Source of the DNA: Arthrobacter sp. MYb227 | GTDB lineage: Bacteria > Actinomycetota > Actinomycetes > Actinomycetales > Micrococcaceae | Assembly: GCF_002975435.1 (NCBI RefSeq) | Contig: NZ_PCPT01000006.1 | Location: 149,159 to 213,158 of the forward strand | Reading direction: 5' to 3' | DNA length: 64,000 bases | Shown: piece by piece, positions 36,478-46,181 of the stretch | How the letters are laid out: each line of letters starts with the position of its first letter | Position numbering within the stretch: position 1 is the first letter of the stretch | Position numbers and translations under genes: made by a program | The notes under the pieces: model-generated | Databases searched by the model: none | Seen by the model: only the letters and a program-made list of their open reading frames with translations | Told to the model about the DNA's origin: nothing

Positions 36478-37686
36478 ATGAGTAATGAAAAGAATCTGCA
36501 GATCCCATCGGTGCAGCCTTGGGTAGCCCCGCTGCTTGCCGAGCTCGTCGACTTTCGACGTGAGCTTCACGCGAATCCCGAGCTATCTTTTGTCGAGTAT
36601 AAAACCACCGAGCGGATCCTCACTGCGCTTCGCGCGGTGGGCCTTGCCCCGGTTGCTCTCGAGGAAACCGGTGCCTACGTTGATATTGGTAGCGGTCCCA
36701 TTGCCTTAGGGTTACGCGCCGATATTGATGCGCTACCCATCCTTGAAGAGACCGGACTTGACTACGCCTCGGTGGTTGATGGAGTTGCACACTCCTGTGG
36801 CCACGATATTCACACAACCGTCATGCTAGGCGTTGCCAAGGCCCTCAAGGCAATGGATGATGCAGGAGAACTCGGCGGACGTATCCGGGTGATCTTCCAG
36901 CCCGCCGAGGAAAAAATGCCAGGTGGCGCCCTAGCCGTCATTGCTGCTGGCGTGCTTGACGATGTTCCTCGTATTCTTGCCCTGCACTGCGAACCACGCA
37001 TAGATGCGGGAAAGATCGGCACCCGTATTGGTGCCATTACCTCGGCCTCCGACACCATCAAGATTGAACTGATCGGCCGTGGCGGACACACTTCCCGCCC
37101 ACACCTGACCGAAGACTTGGTCTTTGCGATGAGTCAGATTGCTATCAATGTTCCAGCAGTCCTGGGCCGTCGTATCGATGTGCGCTCGGCGGTCTCGGTG
37201 GTCTGGGGACAGATCCATGCCGGAAGCGCACCGAATGCGATTCCAGCAACCGGCTATTTGGCCGGCACCATGCGTTGCCTTGACGGTGAGGCCTGGGAAG
37301 GCGCGGGAGATCTGCTTGATGAGGTAGTTCGTCAGGTTGCTGCACCCTATGGCGTTGAAATTAAGCTCGAACACACCCGCGGTGTGCCGCCGGTGATCAA
37401 CAACGAGGACGAAACCGACCTGATTGAAGACTCGGCACGAGCCGAGCTTGGGTCGCCGGCAATTGTCTTGACCCCGCAATCAATGGGTGGCGAAGATTTT
37501 GCTTGGATGACCAATAAAGTTCCTGGTTCCATGATGCGTTTGGGCACAAGGACCCCCGGAGGCGAGACCTACGACCTACACCGTGGTGATTATATTCCAG
37601 ATGAATCCGCGATTGAGGTTGGCGTTACGGTGATGACGGCAGCGGCAGTTCGGGCAATTTTTCAGTCCCAGACAGAGGATAACTAA
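36478..37686 (+). CDS. M20-family amidohydrolase/peptidase
   Basis: This 402-residue cytoplasmic metallohydrolase of the M20D group removes an acyl or amino acid group from a small amide. Metal ligands appear in VAHSCGHDIHT and in the EE of QPAEEKMPGGALA. A dimerisation domain (about 180-290) and a final catalytic segment ending MGGEDFAWM are present. The natural substrate is unknown; N-acyl amino acids and hippurate are typical. I chose the ATG at 36478, since only rare starts lie upstream and the conserved part begins soon after it. Confidence 0.87.
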   Translation: MSNEKNLQIPSVQPWVAPLLAELVDFRRELHANPELSFVEYKTTERILTALRAVGLAPVALEETGAYVDIGSGPIALGLRADIDALPILEETGLDYASVVDGVAHSCGHDIHTTVMLGVAKALKAMDDAGELGGRIRVIFQPAEEKMPGGALAVIAAGVLDDVPRILALHCEPRIDAGKIGTRIGAITSASDTIKIELIGRGGHTSRPHLTEDLVFAMSQIAINVPAVLGRRIDVRSAVSVVWGQIHAGSAPNAIPATGYLAGTMRCLDGEAWEGAGDLLDEVVRQVAAPYGVEIKLEHTRGVPPVINNEDETDLIEDSARAELGSPAIVLTPQSMGGEDFAWMTNKVPGSMMRLGTRTPGGETYDLHRGDYIPDESAIEVGVTVMTAAAVRAIFQSQTEDN

Positions 37687-37693
37687 CGCACGT

Positions 37694-37717
37694 CAAGCGC
37701 TTAGAGTTATGCGCTTG
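37694..37717. repeat. Short inverted repeat before the BMP lipoprotein gene
   Basis: CAAGCGC and GCGCTTG form a perfect 7-bp inverted repeat with a ten-base spacer, followed by a short T-rich tract. It could be the terminator of the M20 gene or a regulator-binding site of the nucleoside uptake operon. Confidence 0.4.
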
Positions 37718-37942
37718 TAACATTTTCTCCCTTGAGTTAAGCGTTTTGCGCGATAGGCTAGACCGACGTGAAACCGTTCTTTCTCGTCGCCCGATAGTTA
37801 CTAAAGCGGGTGTCAGGAAAATCCGATGGATCGACCGGTGCCTAAAGGCAACGCGACATACTTGGTTCGATGTGGAACGCAAAAACCTTTTGCGCCCGCT
37901 GGATCGTGAAACGTAGCTCGTAACCCAATGGAGGGAACCCAC

Positions 37943-39055
37943 ATGCGCAACATCAAGCGCAAGACCGGAATGGCCGCGGCCATGCTCGGCATTTCAGCAC
38001 TCGTTTTGACTGCCTGCGGCGCCGCGCCGGAAGCAACCCCGTCAGGCTCGGCCAGTGGCTCGGCTCCGGCCGGGGCATCCGACTTCACCGGATGTATCGT
38101 CTCTGATTCGGGCGGATTCGATGACCGCTCCTTCAACCAGTCCTCCTACGAGGGTCTGATGGCCGCCAAGAAGGATTTGGGCATCAACGTGAAGCAGGCA
38201 GAGTCCAAGGCTGCAACCGACTTTGCACCGAACCTGAATGCCATGGTTAAGGGCGGCTGTAATCTCACGGTTACCGTTGGCTTCCTACTCTCGGATGACA
38301 CCAAGAAGGCCGCCGCCGCTAACCCGGACAAGCACTTTGCGATCGTTGACGATAATGCCATCGATGCCAAGAACGTCAAGCCGATCATCTATGACACGGC
38401 TCAGGCAGCTTTCCTCGCTGGTTACCTTGCAGCAGGCATGACCGAGACCGGAAAGGTCGCCACCTACGGCGGCATGAACATCCCAACCGTTTCCATCTTC
38501 ATGGATGGCTACGCAGATGGTGTTGCTTACTACAACGAGAAGAAGTCCAAGGACGTCAAGGTCCTAGGCTGGGACGTTGCCAAGCAGTCGGGCACCTTCA
38601 CCGGTGACTTCGATAACCAGGGCAAGGGCAAGAACACCACCGTGACCTTCGCTAATGAAGGTGCCGACGTGATCATGCCGGTTGCTGGCCCGGTTGGCTT
38701 GGGCACCATGGATGCGGTCAAGGAACTGAACGCAAGTGGGAAGAACGTCAAGGTCATCTGGGTCGATGCAGATGGCTTCGAGTCCTTGGCTTCGGGCAAC
38801 CAGTTTGTGCTCTCCTCCGTGGTTAAGGAGATGGGCCAGTCCGTCGAGGATGTCGTACGCTCCGATGTTGAAGGCAAATTCGACTCCACCCCATACGTTG
38901 GAACCCTCGAAAACGGTGGCGTAGCGCTTGCTCCTTTCCACGACTTCGATTCCAAGGTATCGGACGAGCTCAAGGGCGAACTTGACGCGCTGGAGGCAGA
39001 TATCATCTCCGGTGCAGTGAAGGTTGAATCCCCTTCCAGCCCGAAGACCAAGTAA
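37943..39055 (+). CDS. BMP-family nucleoside-binding lipoprotein
   Basis: This 370-residue extracellular substrate-binding lipoprotein of the BmpA/PnrA (Med) class has a signal with lipobox LTAC (Cys about residue 25), a short Ser/Gly/Ala linker and a type I periplasmic fold beginning FTGCIVSDSGGFDDRSFNQS. Proteins of this class bind purine nucleosides. GGAGGG lies seven bases before the ATG at 37943. The gene leads the block of ABC transporter and nucleoside salvage genes, which supports a nucleoside ligand. A hairpin separates it from the ATPase gene, likely giving more binding protein than transporter. Confidence 0.9.
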   Translation: MRNIKRKTGMAAAMLGISALVLTACGAAPEATPSGSASGSAPAGASDFTGCIVSDSGGFDDRSFNQSSYEGLMAAKKDLGINVKQAESKAATDFAPNLNAMVKGGCNLTVTVGFLLSDDTKKAAAANPDKHFAIVDDNAIDAKNVKPIIYDTAQAAFLAGYLAAGMTETGKVATYGGMNIPTVSIFMDGYADGVAYYNEKKSKDVKVLGWDVAKQSGTFTGDFDNQGKGKNTTVTFANEGADVIMPVAGPVGLGTMDAVKELNASGKNVKVIWVDADGFESLASGNQFVLSSVVKEMGQSVEDVVRSDVEGKFDSTPYVGTLENGGVALAPFHDFDSKVSDELKGELDALEADIISGAVKVESPSSPKTK

Positions 39056-39072
39056 CCAAGAAGTAACGCCAG

Positions 39073-39135
39073 CCAAGCGCGCCGTTTATTGCGATTATTT
39101 CCTTCTATTGGAAATGATTTAAACGGCGCGTTTGG
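39073..39135 (+). terminator. Hairpin between binding protein and transporter genes
   Basis: A perfect 16-base inverted repeat (39073-39088 and 39120-39135) encloses a 31-base AT-rich loop. It probably acts as a partial terminator or mRNA stabiliser for the lipoprotein message. Confidence 0.7.
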
Positions 39136-39258
39136 TTGTGCCCACTTTCGGCATTCCGCACCAGCCCCGTTGTGACTAGGCTGGGGAGCGCGGGGGCCTG
39201 ACCAACACGACCCCCTCGACCCCTACCGGGCCGGATAAGAAGGGAAACGGGTAGCAAC

Positions 39259-40803
39259 GTGAAACTCGAGCTTCGGGGCATCACCAAAAGGTTTGGCACC
39301 TTCACCGCCAACGATCACATCGACGTCATTGTCGAATCCGGTCAGGTCCATTCCCTGCTCGGTGAAAACGGTGCCGGAAAATCGACCCTCATGAACGTGC
39401 TCTTTGGCCTCTATGAGGCAACCGAGGGCACCATCCTCATTGATGACAAACCCGTAAAGTTTAGTGGCCCCGGGGATGCCATGGCAGCAGGCATCGGCAT
39501 GGTGCACCAGCACTTCATGCTTGTCCCGGTGTTTACTGTCGCCGAAAACGTTGCCCTAGGTAACGAGGACACCGGTGTGGGTGGGATCCTGCACCTAGAA
39601 AAAACTCGTGCCCGTATCCGCGAAATTTCCGACCGCTACGGCTTCGGTGTTGATCCCGATGCCCTGGTTGAAGACCTTCCGGTAGGTGTCCAGCAGCGCG
39701 TAGAAATCATCAAGGCCCTGGTGCGTAACGCCAAAGTCTTGATCCTTGATGAACCAACAGCGGTGCTGACCCCACAGGAAACCGACGAATTGCTGACCAT
39801 TATTAGTCAGTTACGTGATTCCGGAACCGCAGTGGTGTTCATTTCCCACAAACTACGTGAGGTCAAAGCGATCTCCGATATCATCACGGTGATCCGCCGC
39901 GGCAAAGTAGTTGGCAAGGCCGACCCCGGTGCCTCCGCGGCAGAACTTGCAGCGTTGATGGTGGGCCGTGCGGTGTCGTTGACCTTGGAAAAAGATCCAC
40001 CAAAACTTGGTGAGGAATCTTTTAAAATCAAGGACCTCTCCGTGTTGGCACCCAATGGCCAATTGCTTCTTGACTCGGTAAGCTTTGGAATTTCCCAGGG
40101 GGAAATCCTTGCCATTGCCGGTGTCCAAGGCAACGGTCAAACCGAACTCACCGAAGCGATCATGGGTCTGCTCGATCACGTCAGCGGATCGATCAAGCTC
40201 GGGGGCAAAGAATTGCTGGGCCGCTCGGTTAAGCAAATCATTAATTCCGGTGTTGGGTTTGTTCCCGAAGATCGCAGCACCGATGGTGTGATCGGCAGCT
40301 TCACCGTTGCCGAAAACCTCATATTGAATCAATATGACAAGGCACCGTACGCACGCGGACTGAACATGTCCCCTGTGGTGATGCTCAAGAATGCATTAAA
40401 GAAAATCACCGAATTTGATGTGCGAACCCAAGGTCCAGATTCCGAGGCCGGAACACTATCGGGTGGCAACCAACAAAAAGTCGTCATGGCGCGCGAACTA
40501 TCCCGCCCTCTGAAACTCTTTATTGCTTCCCAACCAACTCGCGGTGTTGATGTGGGCTCCATTGAGTTCCTCCACCGACGCATTGTTGCCGAACGCGATG
40601 CCGGAACCCCGGTCATGATAGTTTCAACCGAACTTGACGAGGTTACCGATCTTGCCGATCGTATTGCAGTTCTTTACAAGGGAAAACTTGTGGGAATAGT
40701 CCCGGGGGACACCCCCAGAGATGTGCTTGGTCTGATGATGGCCGGGGCAAGTAACGAAGAAGCCGAATCCCAGAGCAGCACCGAGGGCAAGGAAGACGCA
40801 TGA
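39259..40803 (+). CDS. Nucleoside ABC transporter ATPase, two domains
   Basis: This 514-residue protein has two ABC domains in tandem, like the RbsA/NupA/YufO family. In the first domain are Walker A GENGAGKST, the divergent signature LPVGVQQR and Walker B VLILDEPTAV. The second has a degenerate Walker A (GVQGNGQTEL), the good signature LSGGNQQK and an altered Walker B (LFIASQPTRGVD), normal for this family. It powers the two permeases encoded downstream. The GTG start matches the family N-terminus. It overlaps the first permease by four bases. Confidence 0.93.
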   Translation: MKLELRGITKRFGTFTANDHIDVIVESGQVHSLLGENGAGKSTLMNVLFGLYEATEGTILIDDKPVKFSGPGDAMAAGIGMVHQHFMLVPVFTVAENVALGNEDTGVGGILHLEKTRARIREISDRYGFGVDPDALVEDLPVGVQQRVEIIKALVRNAKVLILDEPTAVLTPQETDELLTIISQLRDSGTAVVFISHKLREVKAISDIITVIRRGKVVGKADPGASAAELAALMVGRAVSLTLEKDPPKLGEESFKIKDLSVLAPNGQLLLDSVSFGISQGEILAIAGVQGNGQTELTEAIMGLLDHVSGSIKLGGKELLGRSVKQIINSGVGFVPEDRSTDGVIGSFTVAENLILNQYDKAPYARGLNMSPVVMLKNALKKITEFDVRTQGPDSEAGTLSGGNQQKVVMARELSRPLKLFIASQPTRGVDVGSIEFLHRRIVAERDAGTPVMIVSTELDEVTDLADRIAVLYKGKLVGIVPGDTPRDVLGLMMAGASNEEAESQSSTEGKEDA

Positions 40804-42083
40804 GTAACACAGCAGATATGCCTCCGGCAGAACATAGTCAAACTCCTGTGATCCCACCGGTGGCACCCACCAGCCAGCACCATGACGAGCCCGAAAAGTC
40901 GCTGATCACCAAGATCATGACCGGCAACGGTCTGGTCTCGGTATTGGCAATCTTCCTCTCACTGGTTGTTGGTGCCATCCTTATCGCGTTCACCGATGAA
41001 CGTGTCACCTCGACGGCAAGTTACTTCTTCTCCCGTCCGGCCGACATGCTCACGGCGATCTGGGATTCGGTCTCGGAAGCCTATATTGCCTTGTTCCAAT
41101 CCAGCATCATCAACACCTCGGCGGCTAGTTTCTCCGATGCTATTTACCCGCTGACCGAAACCCTGACCATTGCCACACCGCTGATCTTCGCTGGTCTGGG
41201 TGTTGCACTGGCCTTCCGAGTTGGCCTATTCAATATTGGTGCGCAGGGTCAAATTATTCTTGGTGCCACGCTTGCCGGTTGGGTGGGTTTCACGCTCGAT
41301 CTTCCGGTGGGCATTCACCTGATCGTTGCGGTGCTTGCCGGCATTATTGGCGGTGCCATCTGGGGCGGCATTGCCGGGTTCCTCAAGGCGCGCCGCGGCG
41401 CACACGAAGTGATCGTCACGATCATGCTCAACTACATTGCCGTCTACCTGCTGCTTTACATGCTCTCCACCCCCGCATTCCAGCGTCCGGGATCCAATAA
41501 CCCGCTCAGTGAACCGGTGGCCGAGTCGGCTGCCTACCCACTGATGTTTGGTGACTCATTCCGCCTGCACTGGGGCTTTGTCCTTGCCCTTGGTGCAGTG
41601 GCCTTCACCTGGTGGTTGCTGAACCGTTCCACCACCGGCTTTGAAATGCGTGCGGTGGGTGCTAACCCGGTAGCCGCCAAGACCGCCGGTATTAATGTGG
41701 GACGGGCGTACTTGCTCTCGATGGTCATTGCCGGTGCTCTTGCCGGACTAGCCGGTACCGCACAGATCCTGGGGACCGAACGCTCGCTTTCCGGCGGTAT
41801 TGCCGCAAGCTTCGGTTTTGATGCAATTACCGTGGCCCTGTTGGGCCGCTCCAACCCGATCGGCACACTCTTTGCTGGTCTACTCTTTGGTGCACTGCGC
41901 GCCGGCGGCGTGGGCATGCAGGCCAATACAGGTATCCCTATCGATATCGTGTTGGTGGTTCAGTCCTTCATCGTGCTGTTCATTGCGGCACCACCACTTG
42001 TACGTTCGATCTTTAGGATTGGCACGTCCAAGCCTAAAAACAAGAAAACAGCCACCAAGGCAGCCACCGGAGGTGCGGCATGA
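40800..42083 (+). CDS. Nucleoside ABC transporter permease 1
   Basis: This 427-residue membrane protein has about ten helices and is of the BPD_transp_2 (RbsC/NupB/YufP) type. It has a 40-residue hydrophilic N-terminus. Family stretches are FRVGLFNIGAQGQIILGA and MRAVGANPVAAKTAGINVGR. With the next gene it forms the heterodimeric channel. It overlaps both neighbours by four bases. Confidence 0.92.
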   Translation: MSNTADMPPAEHSQTPVIPPVAPTSQHHDEPEKSLITKIMTGNGLVSVLAIFLSLVVGAILIAFTDERVTSTASYFFSRPADMLTAIWDSVSEAYIALFQSSIINTSAASFSDAIYPLTETLTIATPLIFAGLGVALAFRVGLFNIGAQGQIILGATLAGWVGFTLDLPVGIHLIVAVLAGIIGGAIWGGIAGFLKARRGAHEVIVTIMLNYIAVYLLLYMLSTPAFQRPGSNNPLSEPVAESAAYPLMFGDSFRLHWGFVLALGAVAFTWWLLNRSTTGFEMRAVGANPVAAKTAGINVGRAYLLSMVIAGALAGLAGTAQILGTERSLSGGIAASFGFDAITVALLGRSNPIGTLFAGLLFGALRAGGVGMQANTGIPIDIVLVVQSFIVLFIAAPPLVRSIFRIGTSKPKNKKTATKAATGGAA

Positions 42084-43372
42084 GCCAATCAATAGCAACC
42101 GAAACCCCCGGCAACGCAACACGGAATATTGCTGTCATTCGTTCCTGGGCGGCCCCCCTTACTTACCTGGTTTTGGGGCTTGTAGCCTTACTGGGATTTG
42201 CCATTGGTTCGCCCCATGCCGAGGCAACCTTTCGAATCACCGACGGTTCACAGAAAATCTCGGTTCCGGATCTCGTCCTAGGAACTACATTCATTGGTTG
42301 GGCCGGTGCCATCATCATGCTGGGCATCGCTGCCTATGCATTTGTGTTGGTACGGGCTGGACGCAAACTTGCGCGTTGGATGATGCCGGTATTTGCGACG
42401 GTATTTGTCATTGCGTTCCTGGTCTGGGTCATTGGTAGTGCGAATACCCCCAATGTGTACCTTTCGGGGTTGATTGCTGGTTCCTTCACCCTTGCAACCC
42501 CACTGATCTTTGGTTCCCTTTCCGGTGTGCTCTCCGAACGCGCAGGCGTTGTGAACATTGCTATCGAAGGTCAGCTGCTTGCTGGTGCTTTCTGTGCGGC
42601 AATCGTGGGTTCAATGACAGGTTCACTGATCGCTGGTGTCTTGGCAGCAATCGTTGGTTCCGTACTGGTGTCAATGGTGCTTGCGGTATTCGCTATCAAG
42701 TACCTGGTTAACCAGGTAATCGTTGGTGTGGTGCTCAACGTGCTGGTCGCGGGGCTGACAAGCTTCTTCTTCTCAACTGTCATGGTTGGCGACTCAAGCA
42801 AGTACAACTCACCACCGGCATTTGATGTCATTAGAATTCCATTACTTGCAGATATTCCAATTTTTGGCCCCATCTTCTTCGAACAGACGATTCTTGGCTA
42901 TGGAATGTACCTCGCCGTCTTCCTTGTCTGGTTTGGGCTTTTCAAAACCCGTTGGGGTCTGCGCGTACGTGCCGTGGGTGAACACCCCAAGGCAGCAGAC
43001 ACCGTCGGCATTAAGGTCAATGCGCTGCGTTTCTGGAACGTTGTGCTTGCCGGTGTTGTTGCAGGTATTGGCGGTGCGTTCTTCACGCTCGTCACCTCAT
43101 CATCCTTCAATAAGGAAATGACTGCTGGCCAGGGCTTTATCGCGTTGGCTGCACTGATCTTTGGCCGTTGGAACCCGATCGGCGCATTCTTCGCTGCACT
43201 GCTCTTCGGATTCTCTTTGAATCTTTCATTCGTCCTGACCATTCTGGGCACTCCGGTGCCTAGCCAGTTCATGCAAATGCTGCCCTACGCCGTCACCATC
43301 TTCGCCGTGGCGGGACTGGTCGGAAAGTCCAAGGCGCCTGCCGCGGACGGCGAACCCTACGTCAAGGAATAA
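42080..43372 (+). CDS. Nucleoside ABC transporter permease 2
   Basis: This 430-residue partner permease (NupC/YufQ type) carries the family motifs ERAGVVNIAIEGQLLAGAF and VRAVGEHPKAADTVGIKVN. An N-terminal extension with two extra helices (about residues 18-100) precedes the common core. It starts within the stop codon of permease 1. Cytidine deaminase follows after 11 bases, linking uptake to salvage. Confidence 0.92.
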   Translation: MSQSIATETPGNATRNIAVIRSWAAPLTYLVLGLVALLGFAIGSPHAEATFRITDGSQKISVPDLVLGTTFIGWAGAIIMLGIAAYAFVLVRAGRKLARWMMPVFATVFVIAFLVWVIGSANTPNVYLSGLIAGSFTLATPLIFGSLSGVLSERAGVVNIAIEGQLLAGAFCAAIVGSMTGSLIAGVLAAIVGSVLVSMVLAVFAIKYLVNQVIVGVVLNVLVAGLTSFFFSTVMVGDSSKYNSPPAFDVIRIPLLADIPIFGPIFFEQTILGYGMYLAVFLVWFGLFKTRWGLRVRAVGEHPKAADTVGIKVNALRFWNVVLAGVVAGIGGAFFTLVTSSSFNKEMTAGQGFIALAALIFGRWNPIGAFFAALLFGFSLNLSFVLTILGTPVPSQFMQMLPYAVTIFAVAGLVGKSKAPAADGEPYVKE

Positions 43373-43383
43373 AGGTTTCGATC

Positions 43384-43785
43384 ATGGAATCGACGAGCAT
43401 CGACCCGACCACCTGGGAAACCCTCAAGGTGGCCGCGGTCGCGGCCATGGAAAAAGCCTACGCACCCTACTCAAACTTCAAGGTGGGTGCCGCGGCGCTG
43501 ACCACAGATGGCCGGTTGATTTCGGGCTGCAACGTAGAAAATGCTGCCTATGGGGTCACCCTGTGCGCCGAATGTTCGATGATCGGTGAACTCTTTGCCA
43601 CGGGAGGTGGAAAGCTGCGTGCTTTCTATTGCGTTGATGCCTCGGGTTCCGCGATCATGCCGTGTGGGCGTTGCCGGCAATTACTTTCTGAACACCGCGG
43701 GGAAAATATGGAACTCATGACCCCACGCGGGGTCCGAAGCATGGATCAGGTGCTGCCCGATGCTTTTGGGCCGCACAACCTCTAG
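43384..43785 (+). CDS. cdd: Cytidine deaminase
   Basis: This 133-residue tetrameric-type enzyme converts cytidine and deoxycytidine to uridine and deoxyuridine. The zinc site is formed by Cys61 (with catalytic Glu63 in CAE) and the PCGRC pair (Cys94, Cys97). The nucleoside-binding FKVGAAALT and GCNVENAAYG segments are intact. AAAGG lies eight bases before the ATG. It works with the transporter upstream and deoA downstream. Confidence 0.95.
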   Translation: MESTSIDPTTWETLKVAAVAAMEKAYAPYSNFKVGAAALTTDGRLISGCNVENAAYGVTLCAECSMIGELFATGGGKLRAFYCVDASGSAIMPCGRCRQLLSEHRGENMELMTPRGVRSMDQVLPDAFGPHNL

Positions 43786-43855
43786 CAGCACCCAAACCTC
43801 ACTGAACCCCTCGGCATCAACAACAAGTTGGAACCGCATAATCCAGGAGTAACCG

Positions 43856-45169
43856 ATGAGCACGGAAAACTTTGACGCAGTCGACATTATCCGCATCAAG
43901 CGCGACCGCGGCACGCTGAGCCCGGCCCAAATCGACTGGGCCATCGACGCCTACACCCGCGGGGTCATCGCCGAGGAGCAGATGGCAGCGCTGAACATGG
44001 CGATCCTGCTTAACGGCATGGATCGGTCCGAGATCTCGCAATGGACAACCGCGATGATCAACTCGGGCGAGCGCATGGATTTTTCCTCGCTCCGTAACTC
44101 CGACGGTTCGGTGAAACTGACCACCGACAAACACTCAACAGGTGGGGTGGGGGACAAGATCACGCTTCCGCTGGCTCCACTTGTTGCTGTCTTTGGAGTT
44201 GCTGTCCCACAGCTATCGGGTCGGGGACTCGGCCACACCGGAGGCACGCTGGATAAGCTTGAAGCAATTTCCGGATGGCGAGCAGAGCTGAGCAATGAAG
44301 CGATGATGACTCAGCTTTCCGAGGTGGGAGCGGTAATTTGTGCTGCTGGTGCCGGGCTGGCTCCAGCGGATAAAAAGCTCTATGCACTGCGTGATGTCAC
44401 AGGAACCGTTGAAGCAATCCCACTGATTGCCTCCTCCATCATGAGCAAAAAGATCGCCGAAGGCACCGGGGCTTTGGTGCTCGATGTGAAGGTGGGCTCC
44501 GGTGCATTTATGAAAACACGTGAAAATGCGTTGGAATTGGCCCGCACCATGGTGAACCTTGGCACCGACGCGGGGGTACACACCGTGGCACTGCTCACCA
44601 ATATGGATACCCCACTGGGCCTCACCGCCGGTAATGCCATCGAAGTCGAAGAGTCAATTGAGATCCTTGCCGGCGGCGGACCAGCCGATGTTGTTGAACT
44701 GACAATCGCGCTGGCAACTGAAATGCTTGCCGGGGCCGGAATTCGCGATGTTGATGTCGCAGCAGCACTCAAGGATGGACGTGCCATGGATAAATGGCGT
44801 GCAATGATTTCGGCGCAGGGCGGCGATAATGATGCGCCACTGCCGGTCGCCAAGGAATCCGATGTTGTCTATGCCCCGGCGGACGGCGTGCTGACGGGCC
44901 TAGATGCTATGGATGTTGGGGTTGCGGCCTGGCGCTTGGGTGCCGGACGGGCACGGCGTGAAGATCCGGTGCAGGCCGGTGCCGGCGTGCGTCTGCACGC
45001 AAAGCCAGGGGATGTGGTCCGTCGTGGTCAACCGCTTGCAACAATGCTTACCGATACCCCCGAACGTTTTGAACGCGCCCGTCCGTTACTGGAAAGCGCA
45101 GCAACAATTGCTCCTATGGGAAGTCGACCAGAAATGAGCCTCATCCTGGATCGAATCGCGGCCACCTAA
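43856..45169 (+). CDS. deoA: Thymidine phosphorylase
   Basis: This 437-residue pyrimidine nucleoside phosphorylase cleaves thymidine or deoxyuridine to the base and deoxyribose-1-phosphate. It has the family motif SGRGLGHTGGTLDKLE and the phosphate site KHSTGGVGDK. The C-terminal domain is complete. CAGGAG stands six bases before the ATG. It belongs to the nucleoside salvage block with cdd upstream and add downstream. Confidence 0.95.
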   Translation: MSTENFDAVDIIRIKRDRGTLSPAQIDWAIDAYTRGVIAEEQMAALNMAILLNGMDRSEISQWTTAMINSGERMDFSSLRNSDGSVKLTTDKHSTGGVGDKITLPLAPLVAVFGVAVPQLSGRGLGHTGGTLDKLEAISGWRAELSNEAMMTQLSEVGAVICAAGAGLAPADKKLYALRDVTGTVEAIPLIASSIMSKKIAEGTGALVLDVKVGSGAFMKTRENALELARTMVNLGTDAGVHTVALLTNMDTPLGLTAGNAIEVEESIEILAGGGPADVVELTIALATEMLAGAGIRDVDVAAALKDGRAMDKWRAMISAQGGDNDAPLPVAKESDVVYAPADGVLTGLDAMDVGVAAWRLGAGRARREDPVQAGAGVRLHAKPGDVVRRGQPLATMLTDTPERFERARPLLESAATIAPMGSRPEMSLILDRIAAT

Positions 45170-45230
45170 TCGCCACGTGCGAGAAAACCTCCATCGATTT
45201 AGCCCCCCGCACCCTGACCGCGGTAGAAGC

Positions 45231-45266
45231 TGAATCAGGGGATACCCGGTAATGATCCCTGATTCA
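45231..45266 (+). terminator. Hairpin after deoA
   Basis: Inverted repeat TGAATCAGGG / CCCTGATTCA (45231-45240 and 45257-45266) lies between deoA and the DedA gene. There is no T run, so the function is uncertain. Confidence 0.5.
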
Positions 45267-45384
45267 TCCCCGGGAATGATGCACACCGGCTACGGAGTGC
45301 GGGAGAATGGAGAACGCACGGTCAAACTTCCGTTATCCGCATGGGAAAACGAGCGCCGGCGCTATTCACAAGGAAAGTCGGTAT

Positions 45385-46095
45385 GTGGTGGATCTGATTA
45401 ATGAAGCAATCGTCCATGCGGCGAATGCTTGGTGGATTCTGCCGATCATTTATGTCTTCTGCCTGATAGACGGATTCATGCCGATACTGCCCAGCGAAAC
45501 CCTCCTAGTGGCCCTGGGCGCCGTGGCAGCCAGTACCGGCGAACCAAATGTTTTCTTACTGGTCTTGGTGGGTGCCGCCGGAGCCATCAGTGGTGACCAA
45601 ATCGCTTATCGGATTGGACGTCGGGTAGGGACCGAACGTTTTGGGTGGATGCGCCGCAAACGAACTAAGGCCCTGTTTGCCTTTGCCCACAAGGAACTTT
45701 CCGAACGCGGTGCCATGCTGATTTTCACCGCACGTTACATTCCGGTGGGGCGTGTGGTAGTCAATCTGAGCGCAGGAGCCACCGGTTATTCGATCAGACG
45801 GTTTACTCTCCTTGATGTTTTGGGTTGTATTACTTGGGCCGGATATTCGGTGGCCATTGGCGTTGTCGCCGGTGGATGGTTCCATGACAACAAGCTTTTG
45901 GGCATTGGTCTCTCGGTAGCCTTGGCTATTTGCTTGGGGTACCTAATTGACAAAATTGTGCACACTTTACTGAAACGTTTTGGACGTAAACGCCACGAAC
46001 CGTTGAGCCACGCAACTCATTTATTGCGTGAAAATTCCCTACCGGAACCGGTCAAAGTCCCCGATGATGAGAGGCCCGCAGGGCTCAGCGAGTGA
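45385..46095 (+). CDS. DedA-family membrane protein
   Basis: This 236-residue membrane protein of the DedA/VTT group is now linked to lipid scrambling or flipping, including undecaprenyl phosphate. Features are the amphipathic SLIDGFMPILPSE-like segment (here CLIDGFMPILPSETLL), the acidic/basic SGDQIAYRIGRRVG and the FTARYIPVGRVVVNLSAGA motif. I chose the GTG at 45385 because AAGGAAAG lies six bases upstream and the length then matches the family; the frame is open from 45307. The link to the nucleoside genes is by position only. Confidence 0.82.
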   Translation: MVDLINEAIVHAANAWWILPIIYVFCLIDGFMPILPSETLLVALGAVAASTGEPNVFLLVLVGAAGAISGDQIAYRIGRRVGTERFGWMRRKRTKALFAFAHKELSERGAMLIFTARYIPVGRVVVNLSAGATGYSIRRFTLLDVLGCITWAGYSVAIGVVAGGWFHDNKLLGIGLSVALAICLGYLIDKIVHTLLKRFGRKRHEPLSHATHLLRENSLPEPVKVPDDERPAGLSE

Positions 46096-46181
46096 ACCTG
46101 CGTTGAGCAACTCATGAACTTTCGCTCCAACAAGGTCGCTGCTTACTGTTAGAACCGGGGTGTGACAGATAGGCTGAGCGG